Shown: one piece after another, positions 33,872 through 41,866 of the stretch
Position numbering within the stretch: position 1 is the stretch's first letter
Layout of the letters: the number at the start of each line of letters is the position of its first letter
DNA from: CAZIDL01 sp964537825
GTDB lineage: Bacteria > Bacteroidota > Bacteroidia > Flavobacteriales_D > CAYVSK01
Assembly (NCBI GenBank): GCA_964537825.1
Contig: CAZIDL010000004.1
Location: 1-64,000, forward strand
Reading direction: 5' to 3'
DNA: 64,000 nucleotides
Notes under the pieces: model-generated
What the model saw: the letters and a program-made list of their open reading frames with translations, nothing else
What the model was told of the DNA's origin: nothing
The model's database searches: none
Made by a program: the position numbers and the translations under genes

Positions 33872-34754
33872 ATCCCTTTATTCCACGGAACGTTTGGTCA
33901 GTTCCATCGAGGAAAGAGGCCATGAGGCTCGTGTCATCGATCATACTCGGTGTTATATGGTCAATGAGGAGGGAGCACCGAGCGTCTATCTCGGGGACGA
34001 TCCGTTGACGGGGATCGATGCGATCATCCCCCGCATCGGAGCTTCGGTCACTTTTTACGGGAGTGCGCTCGTACGTCAGTTCGAAATGCGGGGGACTTTC
34101 ACCACCGTCCGTTCCCTGGCGCTCGTTCGCTCGCGCGACAAATTGCGCAGCATGCAGATCCTGTCCAAGGCCGGCGTTGGGATCCCCACAACGGCTTTCG
34201 CTCGTTATCCCAAGGATGTGGATCACCTGATCAAGCGGGACGGAGGTCCTCCCCTCATCATCAAACTATTGGAAGGGACCCAGGGGCTCGGTGTGGTCCT
34301 GGCTGAGACCAAGAAAGCGGCCAAGTCCGTGATCGAGGCTTTCTACGGAATGAACGCCAACATCCTGGTCCAGGAGTTCATCGCAGAGGCGAAGTCGGCC
34401 GACATTCGGGCATTCGTCGTTGATGGCCGCGTGGTCGGTGCCATGAAACGGCAGGGCAATGAAGGGGATTTTCGTTCCAATCTCCATAGAGGGGGTGTCG
34501 CTTCCCTCGTCAAATTGAGCCGAGAGGAACGGAATGCTGCGGTCAAGGCCAGCAAGGCCCTCGGTTTGAGCATCGCAGGGGTTGATATGCTCCGATCCAA
34601 TAAAGGGCCGCTCATCTTGGAAGTGAACAGTTCTCCGGGCCTCGAAGGCATCGAAAAGGCCACTCAAAAGGATGTTGCCGGCCAGGTGATCCATTACATC
34701 GAAAAGAACATCGAGAGATCCGCCGGAGCAAAGAGGGATAAGGTGGGGGTTTGA
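33843..34754 (+). CDS. rimK: RimK-like ATP-grasp glutamate ligase
   Basis: 303 aa. It has an N-terminal pre-ATP-grasp domain (MRIAVLSRNRSLYSTERLVSSIEERGHEARVID) and an ATP-grasp core with LIIKLLEGTQGLGVVLAE, ILVQEFIAEAKSADIRAFVVDGRVVGAM, and the metal/substrate loop LILEVNSSPGLEGIEKAT. RimK adds glutamates to the C-terminus of ribosomal protein S6, but sequence alone cannot exclude another protein or peptide acceptor. Overlap and order (macro, RimB-like, RimK-like) suggest one regulatory module acting on a translation factor or ribosomal protein. Confidence 0.88.
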   Translation: MRIAVLSRNRSLYSTERLVSSIEERGHEARVIDHTRCYMVNEEGAPSVYLGDDPLTGIDAIIPRIGASVTFYGSALVRQFEMRGTFTTVRSLALVRSRDKLRSMQILSKAGVGIPTTAFARYPKDVDHLIKRDGGPPLIIKLLEGTQGLGVVLAETKKAAKSVIEAFYGMNANILVQEFIAEAKSADIRAFVVDGRVVGAMKRQGNEGDFRSNLHRGGVASLVKLSREERNAAVKASKALGLSIAGVDMLRSNKGPLILEVNSSPGLEGIEKATQKDVAGQVIHYIEKNIERSAGAKRDKVGV

Positions 34755-34762
34755 AAAGATTT

Positions 34763-34820
34763 CAGATCCCAGATCCCAAAGCTCAAAAGTTCAAAGTTCA
34801 AGCTCAAGTCCTGATCCAAA
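34763..34820 (+). repeat. Dispersed CCCAAAG/CAAAGCTCAAA repeat, copy 2, with internal AAGTTCA duplications
   Basis: It contains CAGATCCC twice, GATCCCAAAGCTCAAA, then AGTTCAAAGTTCAAGCTCAAG. GATCCCAAAG and CAAAGCTCAAA also occur on the minus strand at 20181-20215. It lies in the 187-bp gap between rimK and the convergent Cys/Met enzyme gene. Confidence 0.45.
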
Positions 34821-34941
34821 AGTGTTCTTTTCGGATTCCTGCATTTTGTACGGTTCCGTATTTTTTGCATATATCGGCCGACCCCGGCGGGGATCGAAGG
34901 CCAATAGACGCTTGATCAAATACATGGGACTCAGTGATCCC

Positions 34942-36243
34942 CTAAACCCCTTCCAACGCCTGATCGATGTCGTTGATCAGGTCCTGGGGATGTTCAACAC
35001 CGATCGATAAACGCACCATCTGTTCGGTGATGCCGTATTCGCGTTGGTCTTCAGGAGGTATGTCGGCGTGGGTCATCGTTCCGGGATGTTCGGCCAACGA
35101 TTCGGTGCTCCCGAGGCTTACCGCCAACTTAAAGAGCTCCAGGGAATCCAGGAACTTAAAGGCTTCCTTTTCGCCTCCCTCGATATCGAAGGCGATCATG
35201 GATCCCGGAGCAGTGCATTGTTTTTTGTAGACCTCCAGATCGCACGTGTTCTCTTCCAGCAGCCCCAGATAATAGACCTTTCGGACTTTGGGATGGTCGG
35301 CAAGAAAATCGGCCACGTAGCGGGCGTTCTTCATCTGGGAGGTCATCCGTAGCTTGAGGGTTTCAAGGCTTCTGAGAAGGAGCCATCCGGACCAAGGGCC
35401 GCCCATGTTCCCTAGGAAGGTGCGTAGCGTTTTCACCCGCTTGATAAGCTCCTCTGAGCCCAGGCAAGCTCCCGCTATCACATCGCTGTGGCCGCCGATG
35501 AATTTGGTGGCAGAATAAAGGACCAGGTCGGCGCCCCATTTAAGCGGATGCTGCCAGAGGGGACCGAGGAAGGTGTTGTCCACGCAGAGGAGGACTTTCC
35601 GCTCTTCCGTGCTGTACTTCCGGGCGATCTCGGCGCACATCTCGATGTCGATCAGGGCATTGGTGGGATTGGCCGGGGTCTCGATGTGGATCATCCCCAG
35701 TTTGTCCCCGATCCCTGCGGCTTCGATCTGTTTTTCGATCGTTCCGGGATCGCCGGGGGCACTGAAGCTTTCCCGATGGATACCGAATTTCGGGAGGACC
35801 TGCTTGATGAAGTGGTCCGTTCCCCCGTAGATCGGTTCGCTGTGCAGAATGTATTGCCCCGGCTCCAGTAGCTCGAAGATCGTCGTGGTGATAGCGGCCA
35901 TGCCGCTCTCGAAGACCGCACAAGCCTCCGCCTTGTCCCAAAGCTTCAGGCGGTCTTCGAGGATCTCAAGGTCCGGGTTATTGAGCCGCGAATAGATCAA
36001 CCCGAGATCCTCCGTAGGCTCTTGCTCACGAAGGCCGTAGGCGACCTCGAAGAAGGATTTCCCCTCCTGGGCTGAATTGAAGACGAAAGTGGATGTCTGA
36101 TAGATCGGGCTCTTGATGGCACCTACCGACCAGGCAGGGTTGTAGCCATAGGACATCATCTGGCTCTCAGGTCGGAGCTTCTGTCCTTTCAATTCGGTCT
36201 TTTTGAAATCCTTCTTCTTAGGATCCTCCTTATCGTCCGCCAT
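34942..36243 (-). CDS. Cys/Met-metabolism PLP enzyme (cystathionine gamma-synthase / gamma-lyase type)
   Basis: 433 aa fold-type I trans-sulfuration enzyme. The PLP lysine is in VLYSATKFIGGHSDV, and other family motifs are YSRLNNPDLEILEDRL, ESGMAAITTTIFELL, NTFLGPLWQHPLKWGADL and SLGSTESLAEHPGTMTHADI. The sequence does not settle between cystathionine gamma-synthase, cystathionine gamma-lyase, methionine gamma-lyase and O-succinyl(acetyl)homoserine sulfhydrylase. The N-terminal 25 residues are an unusual Lys/Asp-rich extension. A TAGCTTTG promoter lies 22 bp upstream of the ATG. Confidence 0.9.
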   Translation of the reverse strand: MADDKEDPKKKDFKKTELKGQKLRPESQMMSYGYNPAWSVGAIKSPIYQTSTFVFNSAQEGKSFFEVAYGLREQEPTEDLGLIYSRLNNPDLEILEDRLKLWDKAEACAVFESGMAAITTTIFELLEPGQYILHSEPIYGGTDHFIKQVLPKFGIHRESFSAPGDPGTIEKQIEAAGIGDKLGMIHIETPANPTNALIDIEMCAEIARKYSTEERKVLLCVDNTFLGPLWQHPLKWGADLVLYSATKFIGGHSDVIAGACLGSEELIKRVKTLRTFLGNMGGPWSGWLLLRSLETLKLRMTSQMKNARYVADFLADHPKVRKVYYLGLLEENTCDLEVYKKQCTAPGSMIAFDIEGGEKEAFKFLDSLELFKLAVSLGSTESLAEHPGTMTHADIPPEDQREYGITEQMVRLSIGVEHPQDLINDIDQALEGV

Positions 36244-36265
36244 GGAATGATCTTTAGATGGGTGG

Positions 36266-36273
36266 CAAAGCTA
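36266..36273 (-). promoter_or_regulatory. TAGCTTTG, Bacteroidota -7 promoter element
   Basis: Exact TAnnTTTG on the minus strand, 22 bp upstream of ATG 36243. Confidence 0.55.
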
Positions 36274-36290
36274 GGCAGGAAAGAAGCGGA

Positions 36291-37814
36291 TCAGCGCTGT
36301 CCGGAACGGCCCTTTTTTCCTTTTTTGGCCCTTTCGGTCACACTGTGGGTTCCTTTGACCTTCTTGTCGTTCAGGAGACGGTTGATGTACTCCACCACCT
36401 GATCGATGCCGAGCTTTTTAGCGATGATCTTCTTATCCTCGTCCAGAAGGAAGATCCGCGGGGTGCTATAGATGTCGTAGGTCTTCCGGAAGTTCATGCT
36501 CTTCAGGTCGGTCCGATCGAGGTATTTCCGGGGATTGTTGTTGATGTCGGGGTTGTCCGATACGTTGATCCAGTTCAGGTCATGTTCGCGGATGTACCTC
36601 TTCCACTTTTTGTTCTTGAGCGGTGTCCCTACTGCATAAACCTCAACTCCGCGGGTTTTCAGGCTATCATAAGCTTTCTTCAACTTTGGCGTGGCTTCCT
36701 GACAATGCCCGCATTCGGGATCCCAGAAGTAGAGGATGGTGTACTTTGCGTCCAGATCTTTCAAGGGGATGAATTTTCCGTTCGTATCAGCAAGGGTGAT
36801 CATAGGAGCCTTCTTCCCGACCAATAAGGGCTTGACCTTATCGACCCGTTCTTTCCAGTCCTTTAGCTCCTTTTCGTTCATCCAGAACCCCTTCCCATCG
36901 AAGTAATAGTTCTCGGCCATATGGACGAAGACCTCGTCCATCCCCATGATGTCGGAATCGATGTATTTGTTGGTAATGAAGGGAACGATGTACTTGTACA
37001 TGTCCGTTCCTTCCTCCACGCGGGAGAGGACACGGTCGGCTGCTTTGATGGCGGAATCCGGTTGCTCCGCAATGAAGCGGTTGAAATAGGTTTTGATCTT
37101 GTTCCCGATGATCGGGGTGCGCGCCAACCGTTCGTCCGCTAATTCCACGTTATCCAGAAAGTGCTCTTTGTAGTATTGGTGTTCCTGGCGCCGGGCTTCC
37201 TTTTTGCTGAGACTGTCCGGAACATCAGGTTCAGGGATCGAAATGGAAGCTTTGATGATCTTGCCGGCCAGAAGGTCCGAGTGCTTTTTGGCCATCTTTT
37301 TCTGGTACTTCTTCACCTTTTGGTCCAGAGCGTCGAGCTTTTCCTTTAGCTTTTTCTTCTCTTTCCCTTTTGCCTTCTTCAATTTGTCACGCCATGGGCG
37401 GGCTTTGTTCTTTTGCTTTCGGATGTTCCTGATGTAATCATAGAAGACCTTGTTGTTGGGGGAGTTCTTGACCTTCAGGGAGCGGACCGGCTGTTCCTTT
37501 TTGGTATGGAGGCTGAAACGTTGTTCTTCGATCAAAAGGTCGAAGAGCTTTCGCCCGTTCGCTACGAAAGCGTACATCCCGCTCTTGATATCCTCATCGC
37601 CTGAGAAGACATACTGACCTGGCTTTTTAGCGTAGGCCGTGTCGTAGTAATAGAGTTTCGGGCCGAGGTAATTCGCTAAATGAACGGTGTCGGCTTGGAG
37701 CCCCTCCACTTCGATGCGGATCCGGTATCCTTCGTCCTGACCTTGCAGCGATAAAGGAAAGAGAAAAAGGATAAGGACCAGATAAGGGGCGAATTTCTTC
37801 CAGTTGGTCGGCAT
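36291..37814 (-). CDS. TlpA-like thioredoxin-domain protein (DUF4369/DUF5106-type)
   Basis: 507 aa from ATG 37814, where a signal peptide begins (KKFAPYLVLILFLFPLSLQGQ). An N-terminal DUF4369-like beta region (YRIRIEVEGLQADTVHLANYLG) is followed by a long Lys-rich helical middle (about 140-200) and a DUF5106-like part. The C-terminal thioredoxin fold has active-site CGHC in YFWDPECGHCQEATPKL. Such proteins are periplasmic thiol oxidoreductases in Bacteroidota. The C-terminal tail is basic (RAKKGKKGRSGQR). An earlier start at 37865 would put 17 extra residues before the signal peptide, so it was not chosen. Confidence 0.87.
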   Translation of the reverse strand: MPTNWKKFAPYLVLILFLFPLSLQGQDEGYRIRIEVEGLQADTVHLANYLGPKLYYYDTAYAKKPGQYVFSGDEDIKSGMYAFVANGRKLFDLLIEEQRFSLHTKKEQPVRSLKVKNSPNNKVFYDYIRNIRKQKNKARPWRDKLKKAKGKEKKKLKEKLDALDQKVKKYQKKMAKKHSDLLAGKIIKASISIPEPDVPDSLSKKEARRQEHQYYKEHFLDNVELADERLARTPIIGNKIKTYFNRFIAEQPDSAIKAADRVLSRVEEGTDMYKYIVPFITNKYIDSDIMGMDEVFVHMAENYYFDGKGFWMNEKELKDWKERVDKVKPLLVGKKAPMITLADTNGKFIPLKDLDAKYTILYFWDPECGHCQEATPKLKKAYDSLKTRGVEVYAVGTPLKNKKWKRYIREHDLNWINVSDNPDINNNPRKYLDRTDLKSMNFRKTYDIYSTPRIFLLDEDKKIIAKKLGIDQVVEYINRLLNDKKVKGTHSVTERAKKGKKGRSGQR

Positions 37815-37871
37815 ATTGATCGGCTCGATAGGTTTATAACAAAGGAAAGGGGGATGCTGGTTCAATGCTCT

Positions 37872-38372
37872 TTATTTTTTCCCGTTTTTGGGCGTTACCA
37901 CCCATTTCAAATGTCCGGATCCCCGTATCACCGCATTCCAGTCGTCGGTCCCGAACTCGCAACAAGCGATCGCACAGGTCGGCATATCTCCCGGTCCATC
38001 CCCCGTTAAAAGCTCCACGAGTCGGCTCAGGTCCGGTTGATGGCCGACGATCATGATCCGATCGGCCTCGTTCGGCAATGAGGCGATCCATAGCATGATC
38101 TCATCAGCATCTCCGGGATATAGTACGTCAGCTATTTCGAGCTCTTCATCCGGTCGCTCCCATTCTTTTAGCATCGCCTGGGCGGTCATTTGAGCACGCA
38201 TAGCAGGACTGCTGATCAGTTTATCAGGGGTCGCTTCCATACGTTGCAAAAGCTGGGCCATGTACGGGGCATCCTTTTTTCCCCGCTTCTTCAGGGGGCG
38301 TTCGATATCGGCGAAGGCGGGATCGTCCTTTTTTCCTGATTTGGCATGCCGGGTGATCTGGAGCGTCTTCAT
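37872..38372 (-). CDS. SixA-like histidine phosphatase
   Basis: 166 aa branch-1 histidine phosphatase. The catalytic His9 is in the RHAKS motif (TRHAKSGKKDD), the second arginine is in SSPAMRAQMTAQAML, and the second His is in IMIVGHQPDLSRLVELL. SixA removes phosphate from phosphohistidine in HPt domains in E. coli; here the target is unknown. No signal peptide. It starts 2 bp after the proline dehydrogenase stop and is therefore probably co-transcribed with it. Confidence 0.9.
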   Translation of the reverse strand: MKTLQITRHAKSGKKDDPAFADIERPLKKRGKKDAPYMAQLLQRMEATPDKLISSPAMRAQMTAQAMLKEWERPDEELEIADVLYPGDADEIMLWIASLPNEADRIMIVGHQPDLSRLVELLTGDGPGDMPTCAIACCEFGTDDWNAVIRGSGHLKWVVTPKNGKK

Positions 38373-38374
38373 CC

Positions 38375-39550
38375 TTATCCTTTCCGATCTTTTCTACGTC
38401 GCTTCAGTTCTTTTTCGATCAGTTGCAGTTCCCGGCCTGATTGCCCTTTTACTGAAGTGTTCTCCTGGGCTCGCCGTATCAGGTAGGGAAGGACGTCGCG
38501 GACCGGACCGTACGGAACGTATTTGCTTACGTTGTAACCGCGATCGGCAAGAACGAAGGAAAGATGGTCGCCCATCCCCAGTAGCTGCGAGAAATGGACC
38601 CTGGGATCGTCCTTAGCCAAGCCGAGTTCATCCATCCGCTCCGCAAGGTAATGACAACTGCTTTCATTGTGAGTCCCTGCACAAAAAGCCAGTTCGTCGA
38701 TCCGCTGCAAGCAGGCTTCGATGGCTTGGTCGAAGGCCTGGTCGGTGGCTTGTTTATCAGCTTGGATCGGATCGGGATACCCTTTTTCCGCAGCGCGGCT
38801 CCGTTCCTTTTCCATATAAGCTCCCCGGACCAGCTTCACCGCAAACCTGTAACCTTCATCCAGGGCTCGGTCCATTTCTCGCTTTAGGAATTCGAGCCGG
38901 TCGCGGCGGTAGAGTTGGACGGTCGTGAAGATCCGTGGGGCATCGCGGTTATAGGCTCGCATCATTTCCCGGGCCAATCCATCGATCGCATCCTGATACC
39001 AGCTCTCTTCGGCATCGATGAAGATGCGGGTTCCCCTTTCGTAGGTCCTTTTGCAGATCCGGTCCACCCGTGCCCTTACCCGTTCCATCTCAGCCTCTTC
39101 CTGGTAGGTGAGGGGGTCGTTCTTGCTCACTTTTTCCAATAGCTCGTAGCGGGCGATCGCGGTGACCTTGAAGACACAGAAAGGGATCCGCTCTTCGGCT
39201 CCGGCCTTTTCCACGGTCTTGAGCAATTCTTCCGTGGCCGCTTCGAAGACTTCCTCCCGTTCCTTTCCTTCTGCGGAATAGTCCAGGATGCTCCCGACAC
39301 CTCCCTTTGCCAGGGCTTCGATGGTCTCGCCTGAATCATCTATGGCCTCCCCGCCGCAGAACTGCTCGAATATCGTTCTTCGCACCAAGCCTTCGATAGG
39401 TAGTCCGATCCGAAGGGCTGCTTTTGCACAAGCACTTCCTGCTTTTACCAACCAAGGGTATTGGATCGTTCGAAAAAGGAGGCGTGCCTTTTGCAGTTCC
39501 CGGTCCGACTTGTGGGAAAAGGCTACTTTTGTGTCCTCAAAGGAGCGCAT
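38375..39550 (-). CDS. Proline dehydrogenase
   Basis: 391 aa, monofunctional FAD-dependent enzyme oxidising proline to pyrroline-5-carboxylate. The beta/alpha-barrel motifs include FIDAEESWYQDAIDGLAREMM, VQLYRRDRLEFLK, VKLVRGAYMEKERSRA (substrate-binding lysine and arginine), AGTHNESSCHYLAERM and YGPVRDVLPYLIRRAQENTSV. It lacks the C-terminal P5C dehydrogenase module of PutA. A TAAATTTG promoter lies 7 bp upstream of the ATG, giving an almost leaderless transcript that also includes the SixA-like gene. Confidence 0.93.
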   Translation of the reverse strand: MRSFEDTKVAFSHKSDRELQKARLLFRTIQYPWLVKAGSACAKAALRIGLPIEGLVRRTIFEQFCGGEAIDDSGETIEALAKGGVGSILDYSAEGKEREEVFEAATEELLKTVEKAGAEERIPFCVFKVTAIARYELLEKVSKNDPLTYQEEAEMERVRARVDRICKRTYERGTRIFIDAEESWYQDAIDGLAREMMRAYNRDAPRIFTTVQLYRRDRLEFLKREMDRALDEGYRFAVKLVRGAYMEKERSRAAEKGYPDPIQADKQATDQAFDQAIEACLQRIDELAFCAGTHNESSCHYLAERMDELGLAKDDPRVHFSQLLGMGDHLSFVLADRGYNVSKYVPYGPVRDVLPYLIRRAQENTSVKGQSGRELQLIEKELKRRRKDRKG

Positions 39551-39557
39551 GGATCGC

Positions 39558-39565
39558 CAAATTTA
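39558..39565 (-). promoter_or_regulatory. TAAATTTG, Bacteroidota -7 promoter element (proline dehydrogenase)
   Basis: Exact TAnnTTTG on the minus strand, 7 bp upstream of ATG 39550. Transcription would start at or next to the start codon. Confidence 0.6.
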
Positions 39566-39587
39566 ACGGGATCCAATTCCCAGCCTG

Positions 39588-40625
39588 ATGAGCCGTATCC
39601 GATATTATATCGATGGGTCTCCCTCTTGTTTCGAACGGATCGATGCCTTGGCAGCTGGCCAAAAGCTTTTCTGCTTGGCCGACGCGAACAGTTATGCACA
39701 TTGCTTTTCTGTGCTGGAAGCGCATCTGGATAGTTCGATCCATCCCATACAGATCCCAGCAGGAGAGGAGAAGAAGAACTTGGATACCTGTCGTCAGCTT
39801 TGGGAGCGATTGATGGAGGAGGGGGCTGAACGGGATTCCGTGATGATCGCCCTTGGAGGGGGGATGATCACGGACGTCGGTGGTTTCGTGGCGGCTGCTT
39901 ATCGGCGGGGTATGCCATCTGTTCTCGTGCCGACCACGCTCCTGGGAATGGTGGACGCGGCCATCGGCGGTAAGAACGGGGTCGATCTGAAAGGCTACAA
40001 GAACATGATCGGAACGGTCCGGCAGCCTGATGAGGTCCTGATCCATCCTCCCTTTCTGAAAACCCTCGATGACCGACAGTTGAAGGCGGGGTATGCAGAG
40101 ATGCTCAAACATGCGGTCCTGGACGGTCATGAGCTCCTGGACCGGGTACGAGGGGCGGAGCTTTCAGATCGTTCGGGGATGGAAGCTATTCTTCCCGATG
40201 TGGTGGAAGTGAAGCGTTCGATCGTGGAACGGGATCCCCGGGAAAGCGGGGATAGAGAGCGGTTGAATTTCGGTCATACCGTCGGGCATGCGGTCGAAAC
40301 CCTTTCCATGGAAAGCGATGGTCCATTGCTCCATGGGGAAGCTGTGGCTGTTGGGATGCTCGTTGAAGGCCTGATCTCCGAAGAAGTGGCAGGCCTTCCA
40401 CCGAAAGAGTTGCAGGTTCTCACCGAGAGCGTTCTGGAGCGTTTCAGTTTGCCGGAACTCCCCAGGGATGATGAGATCTTGCGGACGATGGAGAAGGACA
40501 AAAAGCGAAAAGGAGGGAGAACACGCTTTGTGCTCCTGGAAAGGATCGGAAAGGCGGTGCCGGGATGGACGCCAGAGGAAGCTCCGATCAAAAAGGCCTT
40601 TCAACAGTATCGGAAGCTCGTATGA
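39588..40625 (+). CDS. aroB: 3-dehydroquinate synthase
   Basis: 345 aa, second step of the shikimate pathway: converts DAHP to 3-dehydroquinate using NAD and a metal ion. It has ALGGGMITDVGGFVAAAYRRG, VPTTLLGMVDAAIGGKNGVDL, GYAEMLKHAV (catalytic Lys and metal Glu) and the metal-binding histidines in NFGHTVGHAVE and LLHGEAVAVGM. It is divergent from proline dehydrogenase, with 37 bp between them. The stop overlaps the aroA ATG (ATGA at 40622-40625), so the two shikimate genes are coupled. Confidence 0.96.
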   Translation: MSRIRYYIDGSPSCFERIDALAAGQKLFCLADANSYAHCFSVLEAHLDSSIHPIQIPAGEEKKNLDTCRQLWERLMEEGAERDSVMIALGGGMITDVGGFVAAAYRRGMPSVLVPTTLLGMVDAAIGGKNGVDLKGYKNMIGTVRQPDEVLIHPPFLKTLDDRQLKAGYAEMLKHAVLDGHELLDRVRGAELSDRSGMEAILPDVVEVKRSIVERDPRESGDRERLNFGHTVGHAVETLSMESDGPLLHGEAVAVGMLVEGLISEEVAGLPPKELQVLTESVLERFSLPELPRDDEILRTMEKDKKRKGGRTRFVLLERIGKAVPGWTPEEAPIKKAFQQYRKLV

Positions 40626-41866
40626 ACGGGTTGACCCTGGAGCATACTGGAGCCGTTCCTCAAGGAACGCTCCGTTTACCGGCTTCAAAGAGCATCAGCA
40701 ATCGCTTGCTCATCCTGGAGTTCCTCTTCTGCCAGAAGTTGAGCGCAGAAGGATATGCAGAAGCCGGTGATACGCGGGTGCTCCAAAATGCATTGAAGGC
40801 CCTTGAGGAAGGAAAGGAGCGTATCGACCTTGCGGATGCCGGGACCGCCATGCGTTTTTTCACAGCCTTGGCGGCTACTGTTCCCGGAGAGCGTGAATTG
40901 ATCGGTACGGACCGGATGTACCAACGCCCGATAGCTCCGCTCGTTGAAGCACTTCGCGATATAGGAGCGAAGGTCGAATACCGGGGAAAGGAAGGCTTCC
41001 CCCCGCTTCGGGTGAAAGGGTCTTCATTGAAAGGAGGTAGGGTAGAGCTACGGTCCGATGTGAGCAGTCAATTCCTTTCCGCTCTGGCCCTTATCGCGCC
41101 GGTCACGGAAGAGGGGATCGAGCTCCTTCCTCAAGGGGACCCCGTATCCACCCCTTATTTCCGGACCTCGATCGCTCTTTTGAATGAATTGGGTGTCCCG
41201 GTGGAAGAAAATGGGATCTCCGTGAAGATCCTTCCCTATGACATGCCTCCCTGCACCTATAAGGTGGAGGGCGATCATTCCGCAGCTGCTTTTTGGTATG
41301 AGTTATTGGCATTGCAAGGAAAGGGAGCGCTTTTCCTGGAAGGGATCAGGAAGGATAGTCCCCAAGGGGACCGCGATGCGCCGGTCTTTTATAGGGGGTT
41401 AGGGGTTCAGGAACGTTGGCAGGAAGAAGCTTGCTGGATCGAGGCCGTTCCTGGTCCTTTCCAGGACCCCCCTTATGAAGCTGATATGCGGCATTATCCG
41501 GACCTTGTTCCTGCTTTGGCCGTGACCCTGGCCGGCAGAGGCTGTCCCGGCATCCTTCAAGGGGTCGCTTCCCTTCGGAACAAGGAGTCCGATCGTCTGG
41601 AAGCCCTTCGCAGGGAATTGCTCAAGATCGGGGTGGAGCTTCATACGGATGAGGATAAGCTGGGGATCGATCCCAAAGGGCTGGATCTGAAGGTCCGCCC
41701 TCGCTTCGATGCGCATGGCGATCATCGCATCGCAATGGCCTTGGCACCGCTTATAAGCTTGCTCCCGGGCCTTTCGATCCGTGATCCGGAGGTGGTTAAG
41801 AAATCCTATCCAGGTTTCTGGGAAGATCTGGAGCGCGTTTTCCCAGGTGTTAGGAAGAGGGATTAG
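40622..41866 (+). CDS. aroA: 3-phosphoshikimate 1-carboxyvinyltransferase (EPSP synthase)
   Basis: 414 aa from ATG 40622, chosen for the ATGA overlap with aroB and because LRLPASKSISNRLLILEFL is then at the usual place. It joins shikimate-3-phosphate and PEP. Other signatures are ADAGTAMRFFTALAA (normally NAGTA, here DAGTA), SSQFLSALAL, RNKESDRLEALRRELLKIGV and DHRIAMALAPL. The stop TAG shares bases with the TAA of the convergent HHH gene at 41863-41866. Confidence 0.95.
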   Translation: MNGLTLEHTGAVPQGTLRLPASKSISNRLLILEFLFCQKLSAEGYAEAGDTRVLQNALKALEEGKERIDLADAGTAMRFFTALAATVPGERELIGTDRMYQRPIAPLVEALRDIGAKVEYRGKEGFPPLRVKGSSLKGGRVELRSDVSSQFLSALALIAPVTEEGIELLPQGDPVSTPYFRTSIALLNELGVPVEENGISVKILPYDMPPCTYKVEGDHSAAAFWYELLALQGKGALFLEGIRKDSPQGDRDAPVFYRGLGVQERWQEEACWIEAVPGPFQDPPYEADMRHYPDLVPALAVTLAGRGCPGILQGVASLRNKESDRLEALRRELLKIGVELHTDEDKLGIDPKGLDLKVRPRFDAHGDHRIAMALAPLISLLPGLSIRDPEVVKKSYPGFWEDLERVFPGVRKRD

